Shown here: positions 18,095-26,981 of the stretch, piece after piece
How the letters are laid out: the number at the start of each line of letters is the position of its first letter
How positions within the stretch are numbered: the stretch's first letter is position 1
Assembly: GCF_016861915.1 (NCBI RefSeq)
Contig: NZ_BOLX01000002.1
Location: forward strand, 62,001-126,000
Direction of reading: 5' to 3'
Source: Apilactobacillus nanyangensis
GTDB taxonomy: Bacteria > Bacillota > Bacilli > Lactobacillales > Lactobacillaceae
Length of the DNA: 64,000 bases
The notes under the pieces: generated by a model
Databases searched by the model: none
Seen by the model: the letters and a program-made list of their open reading frames with translations, nothing else
Told to the model about the DNA's origin: nothing
Position numbers and translations under genes: made by a program

Positions 18095-18946
18095 ATGCGT
18101 AAATTTTTCTCCAATCGAAAGTGGTTAACTGCCATTTTGATTTTTATTATTTGTTTAGGATTTATTTCTGTTTCTGTTTCTACCAGAAATAACAAATCAA
18201 TGCCACCATTTGTCCAACGATTTGGAAATGATGTGGTCGGAATTACTAGTTGGGCTGTTGCTATACCAGCTAACTCAATTAGACATGCCGGTGAAACTGT
18301 AAATAATTTAATTAACACATATAAAGAAAATCAAAAGCTAAAAGCACAAGTAGAAACAATTACAGCAACTAAGGTTAGAGACCAAGCTATTCAAAGTGAA
18401 AATGATCAACTAAAACGTGAACTAAAAATTAAAAGTGGTTTAGCTGATTACAATCCAATCGTTGCTGAAGCTTTAGTTAGAACTCCTTCTGCTTGGAATG
18501 ATCAATTTGTTATTAACAAAGGTTCATCCGCAGGAGTTAAAAAGAACATGTCCGTTCTTGGCGCTAAAGGATTAATTGGTCGTGTCATTGAAGTTAATAA
18601 CAGTAACAGTAAAGTTGAACTAATTTCAAATACTGTGGATTCTGATAACAAGTTCCCTGTACAAGCTACCAACTCAAAGGGTGAAACTGTTAATGGAATT
18701 ATTAACGGTTATGACAGAAAGACAGGACAATTAATCGTTGGTCATTTAAATACCAAGGTTAAGATTAAGGTAAATGACAAAGTATCTACTAATGGTCTTG
18801 GTGGAATAACACCAAAAGGTATTTATGTAGGTAAGGTTGCAAAGGTAACAACTGATGACTATGGAACTGCTGCGAAGTTGTATATTCAAACACCAGCAAA
18901 CATGAATGATCTTGAAGTTGTTACAGTTGTAGATAAAACATCATAG
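18095..18946 (+). CDS. mreC: Rod shape-determining protein MreC
   Basis: 283 residues: an N-terminal membrane segment (about 10-28), a coiled coil (about 70-110) and the extracellular beta-barrel domain that contacts the elongasome. The conserved blocks NDQFVINKGSSAGVKKNM and GLIGRV are present. CGGAGG precedes ATG 18095. It is 11 bp from mreD. Confidence 0.95.
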   Translation: MRKFFSNRKWLTAILIFIICLGFISVSVSTRNNKSMPPFVQRFGNDVVGITSWAVAIPANSIRHAGETVNNLINTYKENQKLKAQVETITATKVRDQAIQSENDQLKRELKIKSGLADYNPIVAEALVRTPSAWNDQFVINKGSSAGVKKNMSVLGAKGLIGRVIEVNNSNSKVELISNTVDSDNKFPVQATNSKGETVNGIINGYDRKTGQLIVGHLNTKVKIKVNDKVSTNGLGGITPKGIYVGKVAKVTTDDYGTAAKLYIQTPANMNDLEVVTVVDKTS

Positions 18947-18957
18947 GGGTGATTTGA

Positions 18958-19476
18958 ATGAGAGAACGTCAGCCAATTAGATATGTTTTCATAATTGGAT
19001 TGTTCATTTCTTTGTTCTTGGATGGATCAATTTCATTAATTTTTAGTCACCTTCTATATGGTAAATATATATTAGTCCCAAGCATTACATTTGCATGGTT
19101 ATTCTTTGGTATGTACTTCATTAATCGAACAAATGAACATGTTGAAATATGGGCAGCAATTGCTGGATTATTGTTTGATTTGTTCTATACCGGAATACTA
19201 GGGGTTTACGTTATTATTTTCCCACTTGCAATTATTATCGGTCGAAAGCTATATCGCTTTTTACCAATGAATATTGTCACCGGATTGTTTTCATTTGCGT
19301 TTAACATTGCACTAATTAATGTTTTGGCATATGGACTAAATCGTTTAATGAATGCTACTAATATGGCAGCTGGGTACTTTTTAATTCATGCAGTGATTCC
19401 AACTGTATTGTTTAACTCAGTGTTATTCTTAATTTTGTACGTGCCAATCGGGGTATTATTTGATCGAATTGAGTAA
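18958..19476 (+). CDS. mreD: Rod shape-determining protein MreD
   Basis: 172-residue membrane protein with five to six hydrophobic segments and the MreD-type pattern GLLFDLFYTGILGVY. It acts with MreC in the cell-elongation complex. GGGGTGA precedes the ATG. It is followed 32 bp later by minC. Confidence 0.93.
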   Translation: MRERQPIRYVFIIGLFISLFLDGSISLIFSHLLYGKYILVPSITFAWLFFGMYFINRTNEHVEIWAAIAGLLFDLFYTGILGVYVIIFPLAIIIGRKLYRFLPMNIVTGLFSFAFNIALINVLAYGLNRLMNATNMAAGYFLIHAVIPTVLFNSVLFLILYVPIGVLFDRIE

Positions 19477-19508
19477 GTAATAAAAGAGATAAGAGGGAGT
19501 ATCTATAA

Positions 19509-20180
19509 ATGCAATCTGTAGTACTTAAAGGAACCAAAGACGGATATGAGTTAATTTTAAAAGAGACAGCTAGTGTTAGAGAAATCCTAGTTGATTTGAA
19601 GCAACTATTAGAAGGCCTTGGCGAAGAAAGTGAAAAAGGCAAAGACCAATTACATTTGAATGTTCAGATGGGTAACAGATTGATGTCAGAAGAAGATAAA
19701 AATGATATCATTAAGTTAGTTGATGACTACAAAAATTTAGTTATTGATAGCTTTTTATCCAACGTTATTACCAAGGAAGAATCAGCTAAAATCATGGCTC
19801 AAAACAATGTTGAAGTGATGAGCAGAGTGATTAGAAATGGTCAAGAAGTAAATGTCGATGGTGATGTTTTATTCTTTGGTAAAATTCATGAAGGTGGAAA
19901 GTTAATTGCCACTGGTAATGTGTTTAATATGGGAGTTATCGAAGGAATTGTTCAAGCAGGATGTCCTGATGATGAAAGCAAGTTAATTATCGGTAATTTA
20001 CATACAGCACAACAAGTTCGTGTAGGAGAACAATACGATATTGTTGCAGATCGTCCAATCGAAGATTCTGAAAAAACAGTAGTATATGTAAACGACCTAC
20101 ACGTGCTAAGTTATGGTAAAATAAAGAATCTAAAAGAGATTAATCCAAAGTTCTTTAATCGAATTGGAGGTATTGAATAA
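19509..20180 (+). CDS. minC: Septum site-determining protein MinC
   Basis: 223 residues: a divergent N-terminal FtsZ-inhibiting domain and a C-terminal beta-helix domain with the motif DGDVLFFGKIHEGGKLIATGN. MinC prevents polar septa together with MinD. AGAGGGAG lies before ATG 19509. Its stop overlaps the minD start by one base, implying coupled translation. No minE is present, as expected for Firmicutes that use DivIVA instead. Confidence 0.95.
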   Translation: MQSVVLKGTKDGYELILKETASVREILVDLKQLLEGLGEESEKGKDQLHLNVQMGNRLMSEEDKNDIIKLVDDYKNLVIDSFLSNVITKEESAKIMAQNNVEVMSRVIRNGQEVNVDGDVLFFGKIHEGGKLIATGNVFNMGVIEGIVQAGCPDDESKLIIGNLHTAQQVRVGEQYDIVADRPIEDSEKTVVYVNDLHVLSYGKIKNLKEINPKFFNRIGGIE

Positions 20181-20983
20181 TGGGAAAAGCCATTGTAATT
20201 ACATCAGGTAAAGGTGGAGTTGGAAAGACAACTTCAAGTGCTAATATTGGAATTGCTTTAGCAATGATGGGAAAAAGAGTTTGTTTGATTGACTTAGATA
20301 TTGGTCTAAGAAACCTAGATGTTGTTATGGGTCTAGATAATCGTGTTATGTACGATATCGTAGATGTTGCAACTGGTAGAGTAAAGCTAGTTCAAGCAAT
20401 GGTGAAAGATAAGCGTTTTGATGACTTATTATATCTATTACCTGCAGCCCAAAATACTGATAAGACAGCTCTAAACGAAGAACAAGTAAAGAGTATTGTT
20501 GACGAATTAAAACCAGATTTTGACTATGTCTTTATTGACTGTCCAGCCGGTATCGAACAAGGTTTCATTAACGCTGTTTCCGGAGCAGACGGTGCAATTG
20601 TTGTTACCACTCCAGAAATTTCAGCAGTTCGTGATGCCGATCGAGTAATTGGTTTATTAGAACAACATCCACTTCAAGAAACACCAAAATTAATTATTAA
20701 TCGTATCAGAAAGTCATTAATGCAAGATGACAACTACATGGATGTTGATGAAATCACCACCCATTTAGGAATTGATTTATTAGGTATTATCTTAGATGAT
20801 GATAAAGTTATTAGTACTTCAAATAACGGTGAATCAATTGTTATGAACCCTGATAACCCAACAGCTCAAGGTTACAGAAACGTAGCTAGAAGACTTGAAG
20901 GTGAAACTGTTCCATTGATGAAGATTGATGTCAAAAAGGAAAGTGCTTGGGATAAGTTTAAGCATTTATTTAAACGTAACTAA
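20180..20983 (+). CDS. minD: Septum site-determining protein MinD
   Basis: ParA/MinD-type ATPase of 267 residues with the deviant Walker A GKGGVGKTTSS (about residues 10-20). A C-terminal amphipathic helix (KESAWDKFKHLFKRN) anchors it to the membrane. It recruits MinC. It is the last gene of the mre-min run and is followed by the T-box leader of the next operon. Confidence 0.97.
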   Translation: MGKAIVITSGKGGVGKTTSSANIGIALAMMGKRVCLIDLDIGLRNLDVVMGLDNRVMYDIVDVATGRVKLVQAMVKDKRFDDLLYLLPAAQNTDKTALNEEQVKSIVDELKPDFDYVFIDCPAGIEQGFINAVSGADGAIVVTTPEISAVRDADRVIGLLEQHPLQETPKLIINRIRKSLMQDDNYMDVDEITTHLGIDLLGIILDDDKVISTSNNGESIVMNPDNPTAQGYRNVARRLEGETVPLMKIDVKKESAWDKFKHLFKRN

Positions 20984-21024
20984 ACTTTGTTATTGACTTA
21001 CGATTGAAATTAAGTTATTTTATT

Positions 21025-21283
21025 AATTATTAAAAGACTTTGAGCAGAAATGCATTTGTATGTAATTCACAGAGATCCTAGTAACAGGTGAAAGCTAGGT
21101 AATTACAGCAGGTGTTCACATCTGTGAGTTGTTATTCTGAACGTAATTAGGAATAAACCGGTGCAGCCGTTATCTGCGAGTCAATAGACTCACTGAGCTA
21201 TTTTGCGCGAGCAGAATAGGAAATTAGGTGGCACCACGTTTTCAACGTCCTTTTAGCATATTGCTAAAAGGGCGTTTTTTTTA
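21025..21283 (+). ncRNA. T-box leader of an amino-acid ABC importer
   Basis: The leader shows AGAGA, a CCTAG/CTAGG distal helix with GGTGAAA in its loop, a TGTAATT/AATTACA helix, the T-box core AGGTGGCACCACG (21226-21238) and a perfect 15-bp terminator (21244-21258 with 21262-21276) plus T-run. The core reads UGGC, which pairs with tRNAs ending GCCA (such as Gln, Asn, Asp, Ser, Glu or Trp) and not with A73 tRNAs. The specifier is unclear: CAG (Gln) or AGC (Ser) near 21105-21111 are candidates. A TTGACT hexamer at 20993 probably belongs to its promoter. The leader fills the 318-bp gap after minD. Confidence 0.88.
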
Positions 21284-21301
21284 TCAAAGGAGGAATAATT
21301 A

Positions 21302-21940
21302 ATGCAATATATTTTAGAAATATTACCTTCACTATTTTCTGGGGTAGTAACAACATTAGAGATTTTCGCATTAACAATCGTATTATCAATCCCATTAGGA
21401 GTTTTATTTTCCTTAGCATTAACAGGAAAAAATATTATCAAAGTAATTTTTGAATTTTATGTCTGGATCATGCGAGGAACACCGCTATTATTACAATTGA
21501 TTTTTATCTTTTATGGTTTACCAATTATCGGAATTGTTTTTCCAAGATTTGAAGCAGCTGTAATTGCATTCGTTCTAAACTATGCAGCATACTTTGCTGA
21601 AATCTTTAGAGGTGGTTTCCAATCAATTCCAAAGAACCAATTCGAAAGTGCCAAGATGCTTCGATTAAGTCGTTGGCAAACTCTTCGCAACATTGTAATT
21701 CCACAAGTTTTCAAAATTGTGTTACCTTCAATCGGAAACGAAGTAATTAACCTAGTTAAAGACTCATCATTAGTTTACGTAATTGGTATTGGTGACTTAT
21801 TACAAGCCGGAAACATCGCAACAGCCCGTGATGTTACATTGGTTCCATTAATTCTAGTTGCGGTATTCTACTTGGTATTAACAGCAGTATTAACATTAGT
21901 ACTAAGAAAAATTGAACAACGTTTTGATTACTGGAGATAG
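21302..21940 (+). CDS. Polar amino-acid ABC transporter, permease
   Basis: 212-residue HisM/GlnP-type membrane subunit with about five transmembrane segments. It carries the EAA-loop signature that contacts the ATPase (ESAKMLRLSRWQTLRNIVIPQ) and the family hallmark RGTPLLLQL. AAAGGAGG lies 6 bp before the ATG. It is the first gene of a three-gene importer operon under T-box control, so expression should rise when a particular amino acid runs short. Confidence 0.93.
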   Translation: MQYILEILPSLFSGVVTTLEIFALTIVLSIPLGVLFSLALTGKNIIKVIFEFYVWIMRGTPLLLQLIFIFYGLPIIGIVFPRFEAAVIAFVLNYAAYFAEIFRGGFQSIPKNQFESAKMLRLSRWQTLRNIVIPQVFKIVLPSIGNEVINLVKDSSLVYVIGIGDLLQAGNIATARDVTLVPLILVAVFYLVLTAVLTLVLRKIEQRFDYWR

Positions 21941-21951
21941 GAGGGATTAAC

Positions 21952-22590
21952 ATGTTTCAAGTAAAAAATTTAAATAAGAGTTTTCAAGGTAAGACAATTA
22001 TCAAGGATATGAACCTAGATGTTGAAGACAACGAAATTTTAAGTATTGTTGGTCCTTCTGGTGCTGGTAAGACAACGCTACTAAGATGTATCACTGGTCT
22101 AGAAAAAGCCGATTCAGGTAAGTTCTTCTTTGATGGTGAAGAAATTGATCCAACTGACGACTCAAAATCAGTTATTGGGGTCGTATTCCAAGACTTTGGA
22201 TTATTCCCAAACCTAACTGTAATTGAAAATATTATTTTAGCACCACAATTAGTGTTAAAGAAGTCAAAAGAAGAAGCACTAAAAGAAGCAAAAGAACTAA
22301 TTGATAAATTGGATTTAACTGGTAAAGAAGACCTTTATCCATACCAATTATCTGGTGGACAAAAACAACGTGTGGCAATTGTTAGAACTTTAGCAATGCA
22401 CCCAAAGATTATTTGTTACGATGAACCAACATCTGCATTGGATCCTAAGTTAAGTGAAGAAGTTGGAAAAATTATTTTAGATTTAAAGAAACAAAATATC
22501 ACACAACTTGTGGTTACCCACGATGTTGCATTTGCGAACCAAGTTGCTGATAAAGTGAAGGAAGTTAGACCTTTTAAAGAGGAGGGGTAG
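21952..22590 (+). CDS. Polar amino-acid ABC transporter, ATP-binding protein
   Basis: ATPase with Walker A GPSGAGKTT, a Q-loop (VVFQDFGLF), signature LSGGQKQRVAI, Walker B ICYDEPTSALD and H-loop VVTHD. At 212 residues it is about 25-30 shorter than typical GlnQ/HisP proteins: it stops soon after the H-loop (ADKVKEVRPFKEEG) and lacks the usual IVEEG-type end. Its last codons contain the ribosome-binding site of the next gene. All catalytic motifs are complete, so it is probably functional. Confidence 0.92.
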   Translation: MFQVKNLNKSFQGKTIIKDMNLDVEDNEILSIVGPSGAGKTTLLRCITGLEKADSGKFFFDGEEIDPTDDSKSVIGVVFQDFGLFPNLTVIENIILAPQLVLKKSKEEALKEAKELIDKLDLTGKEDLYPYQLSGGQKQRVAIVRTLAMHPKIICYDEPTSALDPKLSEEVGKIILDLKKQNITQLVVTHDVAFANQVADKVKEVRPFKEEG

Positions 22591-22593
22591 TCT

Positions 22594-23457
22594 ATGAAGA
22601 CCAAAATGTTAAAAATGGTTGGACTTATTAGTGTCTGTTTGATGGCAGTTATCATGTTATCTGGTTGTGAATCCGTAACACAAAAAGCGGATCATCAAGA
22701 TACATGGAGCCGTATTCAAAAGAACAAGCAAGTGACCATTGGTCTAGATGTTACCTTTGTTCCGATGGGGTATGAAAACCAAAGTGGTAATATTGTTGGT
22801 TTCGACGTTGATTTAGCCAATGCTGTATTTAAACAATATGGCATTAAGCCAGTCTTTCAACCAATTGATTGGTCAATGAACGTAACTGAACTAAGAAATA
22901 CGACTATTGACTTAATCTGGAATGGTTTTACAATTACTCCAGAAAGGCAAGCTGTTGTTAACTTCAGTAAGCCATACTTGGCAAATGATCAAGAATTAGT
23001 TACTTTGAAGTCATCTCACATTAATAAATTTAGTGATATGAAGGGCAAATATCTAGGTGCCCAAAATGGTTCAGCAGGTCTAAATGATATTAATGACCAA
23101 CCAAAATTATTAAAACAATATATTAAAAATCAATCACCAATTCTATATAATTCATTTACTAATGCATTTATTGACTTGAATCATGGTAGAATTAGTGGAC
23201 TGTTAATTGATAGCACATATGCAAATTACTACATTGCTCACCAAGCTAACCCTGGTTTATATAAAGTGGTTAGAGGTAAGTTCCCACCAGAAGAATTTGG
23301 TGTCGGAATTCGTAAGGGTGATAAGACAATGCAAGCTAAGATTAATGCTGCATTCAAGAAGTTAGCAAAGAATGGTGAATTAAAGAAGATTTGTGAAAAG
23401 TGGTTTGGAAAGAACTACAATACACCATTAATGAAATTAACAAATAATATGAAATAA
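22594..23457 (+). CDS. Polar amino-acid ABC transporter, substrate-binding lipoprotein
   Basis: 287-residue solute-binding protein of family 3 with a lipoprotein signal peptide and the lipobox LSGC (Cys25). The mature part has the two-lobe pattern (VTIGLDVTFVPMGYENQSG, then DLIWNGFTITPERQ). It would be anchored outside the membrane and deliver substrate to the permease. It lies 3 bp after the ATPase, with GAGGAGGGG as ribosome-binding site. Substrate specificity is not readable from sequence. Confidence 0.92.
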   Translation: MKTKMLKMVGLISVCLMAVIMLSGCESVTQKADHQDTWSRIQKNKQVTIGLDVTFVPMGYENQSGNIVGFDVDLANAVFKQYGIKPVFQPIDWSMNVTELRNTTIDLIWNGFTITPERQAVVNFSKPYLANDQELVTLKSSHINKFSDMKGKYLGAQNGSAGLNDINDQPKLLKQYIKNQSPILYNSFTNAFIDLNHGRISGLLIDSTYANYYIAHQANPGLYKVVRGKFPPEEFGVGIRKGDKTMQAKINAAFKKLAKNGELKKICEKWFGKNYNTPLMKLTNNMK

Positions 23458-23474
23458 GAACTAGAGGTGGGGTT

Positions 23475-24752
23475 TTGTTGCATAAGAAATTAGCTAATGG
23501 AGTAGACTTAAATGTTATTTTGGAAGATAAATTCAAAACAATTTCATTTACTTTTGATCTAGTTAGCGAGGCTATTCCAGAAAATTTTGCTAAACGAGCA
23601 GTACTTGCAGAATTGATGGAAATTAGTAATCAAGATTATCCAACGCAATCCAAATTAGCAAGATACTTATCATCAATGTATGGAGCCAGTTTTGGAACCA
23701 ACGTTTTGAGATATGGTAATTTGTCAGTTCTAAGAATTAACTTGAGTATCCCAAACCCAAAGTTTGTAGATGCAAAAGATGATTTATTACAACAGGCTGT
23801 TAGTTTTATTTATAGTGTAGTATTCAAGCCATTGGTTTCTGATAGTCAATTTGATAAGGATACATTTACCTTACAAAGAAATAACATGAAAAAATATGTT
23901 GAATCAGTTGCTGATGACAAACAATATTATGCGTCAATTCAATTGAAGAAATTATTTTACAAGGACTACTTAAACCGTGGTTCTTTTATATTTGGGACAC
24001 CCAATGATTACGATGCAATCGATAATCGAAACGAATATGAATATTATTCTTCGGTATTGAAGAACGATAATATCAAGATTTCTGTAATTGGAGATGTTGA
24101 TGAAGGAAAGATTCAAAGCTTATTTGAAGAATTCAACTTATCAGATCGAAGCGTTGAATACGAACTAGAACCATTGACCTCATTTAATATGAATGACGAA
24201 GTGGAAATGGTTGATAAGAAGATTCAATCTTCACAAAGCTGTTTGAACCTAGGATACCGTTTGCCAATTTTCTATAACGATAAAGAAGCGATGGCAGCCG
24301 TTTTATTCAATGCTATTTTTGGTGGAACGCCACAATCAAAACTATTCAAGAATGTTAGAGAAAAGAACAGTTTAGCCTACAGTGCAAGCAGTTCATATAA
24401 CTCAATTAATGGATTTGTGATGGTTAGCACTGGTATCAATTACACTAACAAGGATAAAGTGTTATCAATTGTGAAAGAACAACTTGATGATATCGCTAGT
24501 GGAAATGTCGATATCGATGTTTTAAATAGCATTAAGGCTGAAATGATTAATGCCAAAAAATCTGTTTTGGATAGTCCTCGCCAAAACATGGAACAACAAT
24601 TTGTTAATGGACTATTAAAACGAGCTTTGTCATTTGATGAATGGAAAGAACGTGTTAATGGCGTTACCATCGATCAAATCGCTGAAGTTGCTAAAAAAGT
24701 AGAATTAAATTCAATTTTCTTCTTAGATGGGAGGATTGATGATGCAAATTAA
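23475..24752 (+). CDS. ymfF: M16 family peptidase-like protein, YmfF type (non-catalytic half)
   Basis: 425-residue protein of the pitrilysin/insulinase fold without an HxxEH zinc site, as in B. subtilis YmfF. Together with the downstream partner it forms the two-protein set linked to EF-P 5-aminopentanol modification in Bacillus (NCBI names YfmF/YfmH). The start is TTG 23475 or TTG 23478; GAGGTG at 23464-23469 gives better spacing for the second. It overlaps the next gene, indicating coupled translation. Confidence 0.85.
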   Translation: MLHKKLANGVDLNVILEDKFKTISFTFDLVSEAIPENFAKRAVLAELMEISNQDYPTQSKLARYLSSMYGASFGTNVLRYGNLSVLRINLSIPNPKFVDAKDDLLQQAVSFIYSVVFKPLVSDSQFDKDTFTLQRNNMKKYVESVADDKQYYASIQLKKLFYKDYLNRGSFIFGTPNDYDAIDNRNEYEYYSSVLKNDNIKISVIGDVDEGKIQSLFEEFNLSDRSVEYELEPLTSFNMNDEVEMVDKKIQSSQSCLNLGYRLPIFYNDKEAMAAVLFNAIFGGTPQSKLFKNVREKNSLAYSASSSYNSINGFVMVSTGINYTNKDKVLSIVKEQLDDIASGNVDIDVLNSIKAEMINAKKSVLDSPRQNMEQQFVNGLLKRALSFDEWKERVNGVTIDQIAEVAKKVELNSIFFLDGRIDDAN

Positions 24753-26007
24753 GGAATATCGTAAGTTTAACGAAAAAGTTTACATTGATAAGATGGATAA
24801 CGGATTATCAGTAGTAGTAGTACCAAAGAAGGGCTATCAAAAGACGTATGCCACACTTTCAGTTAAATATGGATCTATTGATACCAACATTAACGGTAAA
24901 AATTATCCAGCAGGGATTGCTCATTTCCTAGAACATAAGATGTTTGATAAGAAAGATCATGATGCTATGGATGTTTTTTCAAAATACGGTGCTGGTTCTA
25001 ATGCGTTTACTAGTTTTAATAAAACCAGTTATCTATTTTCAACAACTGATAATGTTTATGAAAATCTAAATGAGTTATTGGACTTTGTTCAAGAACCTTA
25101 CTTCGATGATGCCAAGGTTGAAAAAGAAAAGGGAATCATTGGACAAGAAATTAGTATGTATGATGATGAACCGGGTGCAGTGTTGTTCTTTAAGACTGTT
25201 CAAAATATGTTTCCTGATACACCATTAAATGTTGATATCGCAGGGACAGAAAATTCAATTTATAAGATTACTAAGCAAGACTTGTATGATTCTTACAATT
25301 ATTTCTATCAACCACAAAATATGCAACTTACCGTTGTTGGAAACGTGATTCCTCAAGATATCTTTAAGTGTGTTTCCGACAATCAAGGTAAGAAGGCATT
25401 CGATCAACCAAAGGAAGTTAAGAGAACTAAGATTGAATCTTCTTCAATTGTTAAAGAAACAAACCATTACATGGATGTTAATCGTCCCAAGGTAGCTCTT
25501 GGAATTAAGGGTGATTCCAAATACAATGGTAATATCAAATATGAACTATCCATTTCATTATTACTACAACTTCTGTTATCCGAAGGTTCTGAAATCTATG
25601 AAAAAATGTACAATGATGGAATTATCGATGATTCATTTGGCTTCGATTTCGATTGTGAAGAACAATTTAACTTTGCGGTGCTTGCAGGTGAAACCGAAAA
25701 GGTCGATGAATTCATTGATAGAATATCTGACGTATTGGTTAACTTCTCCGACTATATCTCAGATAAAGCCGATGAATTTGAGCTAATTAAAAAAGAAGAA
25801 ATTGGTCAACATGTCTCAATGATGAATTCAATTGAGGCAATTGCTAATAACATGTCAAATGAAGAACATGATTTTGAAAATATTTATGATGAAATTGAAA
25901 TGATTAAACAATTAGAATTAGATGATTTAATTCATTATGGTAAATTATTCTTAAATCCTGACATGATAGTGAAAAATAAGATTTTTCCTAAAAATAAATT
26001 AGTTTAG
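24742..26007 (+). CDS. ymfH: M16 family zinc metallopeptidase, YmfH type
   Basis: M16 peptidase with the inverted zinc motif HFLEH and the downstream glutamate in GIIGQEISMYDD. It is the catalytic member of the pair with ymfF. ATG 24742 lies 7 bp after GGGAGG; ATG 24739 is also possible. It overlaps the end of ymfF by 11 bp. The ymfI reductase gene that follows ymfH in Bacillus and many lactobacilli is missing here: the RodZ-like gene comes next after 69 bp. Confidence 0.9.
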   Translation: MQIKEYRKFNEKVYIDKMDNGLSVVVVPKKGYQKTYATLSVKYGSIDTNINGKNYPAGIAHFLEHKMFDKKDHDAMDVFSKYGAGSNAFTSFNKTSYLFSTTDNVYENLNELLDFVQEPYFDDAKVEKEKGIIGQEISMYDDEPGAVLFFKTVQNMFPDTPLNVDIAGTENSIYKITKQDLYDSYNYFYQPQNMQLTVVGNVIPQDIFKCVSDNQGKKAFDQPKEVKRTKIESSSIVKETNHYMDVNRPKVALGIKGDSKYNGNIKYELSISLLLQLLLSEGSEIYEKMYNDGIIDDSFGFDFDCEEQFNFAVLAGETEKVDEFIDRISDVLVNFSDYISDKADEFELIKKEEIGQHVSMMNSIEAIANNMSNEEHDFENIYDEIEMIKQLELDDLIHYGKLFLNPDMIVKNKIFPKNKLV

Positions 26008-26076
26008 ATACTTAGATAATATGGCGAATTATGATATACTGTAGATGTAAAATAATAAATAAGTGGAGTAATACCT

Positions 26077-26934
26077 ATGCAAAATAACAATGGAAAACAA
26101 GTAGAAATTGGTAAATCACTACACGAAGCACGTGTCGCCAAGGGAATGTCCATTGACGATATTCAAAAGATTACCAAAATTCAAAAACATTACCTTGAAG
26201 CAATCGAACAGGGGAACTTTGCTGAACTTCCTGGTGATTTTTACGTTCGCGCGTTTATTAAGCAATTCGCTGACACTGTTGGCGTTAACGGTATTGAACT
26301 ATTAAATGAACATGACGATAGTCTACCAGATACTCAAAGTGAAGAATATGCTGATGAAGTATCAAAGGATGATGTTAATACCCGAGTAGCTAGTCGTAGT
26401 CGTGAACAAAGAAAAGATTCATTCCGTAAGGTTATTCCAACCATCGGAATTATCGTGGCAATTCTAGTAGTTGTTTGCGGTATTTGGGCAGTTGTTGTAC
26501 ATACTAATAGTTCTTCTCAAACTAGCATTAGTAGCAGTTCCGTTTCAGTTACTGGTTCTTCTGAATCATCAAGTTCATCAAGCAAAAAAGCCGATGACAA
26601 GAAGAAAGATGATAAGAAGTCCACTGAAGGAAAAACTACCATTAAGGAAGTTAGCGCTACTAAGTATAATGTGACTGGTCAAAAAGAAAACACTGTTACT
26701 CTAAAGGCTACTGGTAGAGCATGGTCATCAATTATGGCTGATAACAACACTCTATTCCAAGGCTCACAAAACAGTGGTGATAAAAAGGATGTTAAGCTTC
26801 CAGCTAACACTAAGAGTGTTAACATTTCATTAGGTAATACCCAAGGTGCAAAAATCTTGGTAAATGGTACCGAATTGAAATACGACAAGAACACACCTTT
26901 AACTACACAAATTACATTAGAATTTAGTAAATAA
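26077..26934 (+). CDS. RodZ-like helix-turn-helix membrane protein (YmfM)
   Basis: 285 residues: an N-terminal XRE-type HTH_25 domain (about 8-75), a charged linker, one transmembrane segment (about 112-132), a Ser/Lys/Asp-rich extracellular linker and a C-terminal beta domain (DUF4115 type). This is the RodZ architecture; RodZ bridges MreB filaments to the membrane. A TATACT hexamer just upstream suggests its own promoter. It precedes pgsA, as in Bacillus. Confidence 0.88.
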   Translation: MQNNNGKQVEIGKSLHEARVAKGMSIDDIQKITKIQKHYLEAIEQGNFAELPGDFYVRAFIKQFADTVGVNGIELLNEHDDSLPDTQSEEYADEVSKDDVNTRVASRSREQRKDSFRKVIPTIGIIVAILVVVCGIWAVVVHTNSSSQTSISSSSVSVTGSSESSSSSSKKADDKKKDDKKSTEGKTTIKEVSATKYNVTGQKENTVTLKATGRAWSSIMADNNTLFQGSQNSGDKKDVKLPANTKSVNISLGNTQGAKILVNGTELKYDKNTPLTTQITLEFSK

Positions 26935-26966
26935 AAAAAGAGGGCTTTGTAAAGCTCTTTTTTATT
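26934..26966 (+). terminator. Terminator between the RodZ-like gene and pgsA
   Basis: AAAAAGAGGGCTTT and AAAGCTCTTTTTT form an imperfect stem with a short loop, then a T-rich tract. The pgsA ribosome-binding site follows within 6 bp. Confidence 0.75.
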
Positions 26967-26981
26967 TCTTTGGAGGAAATT

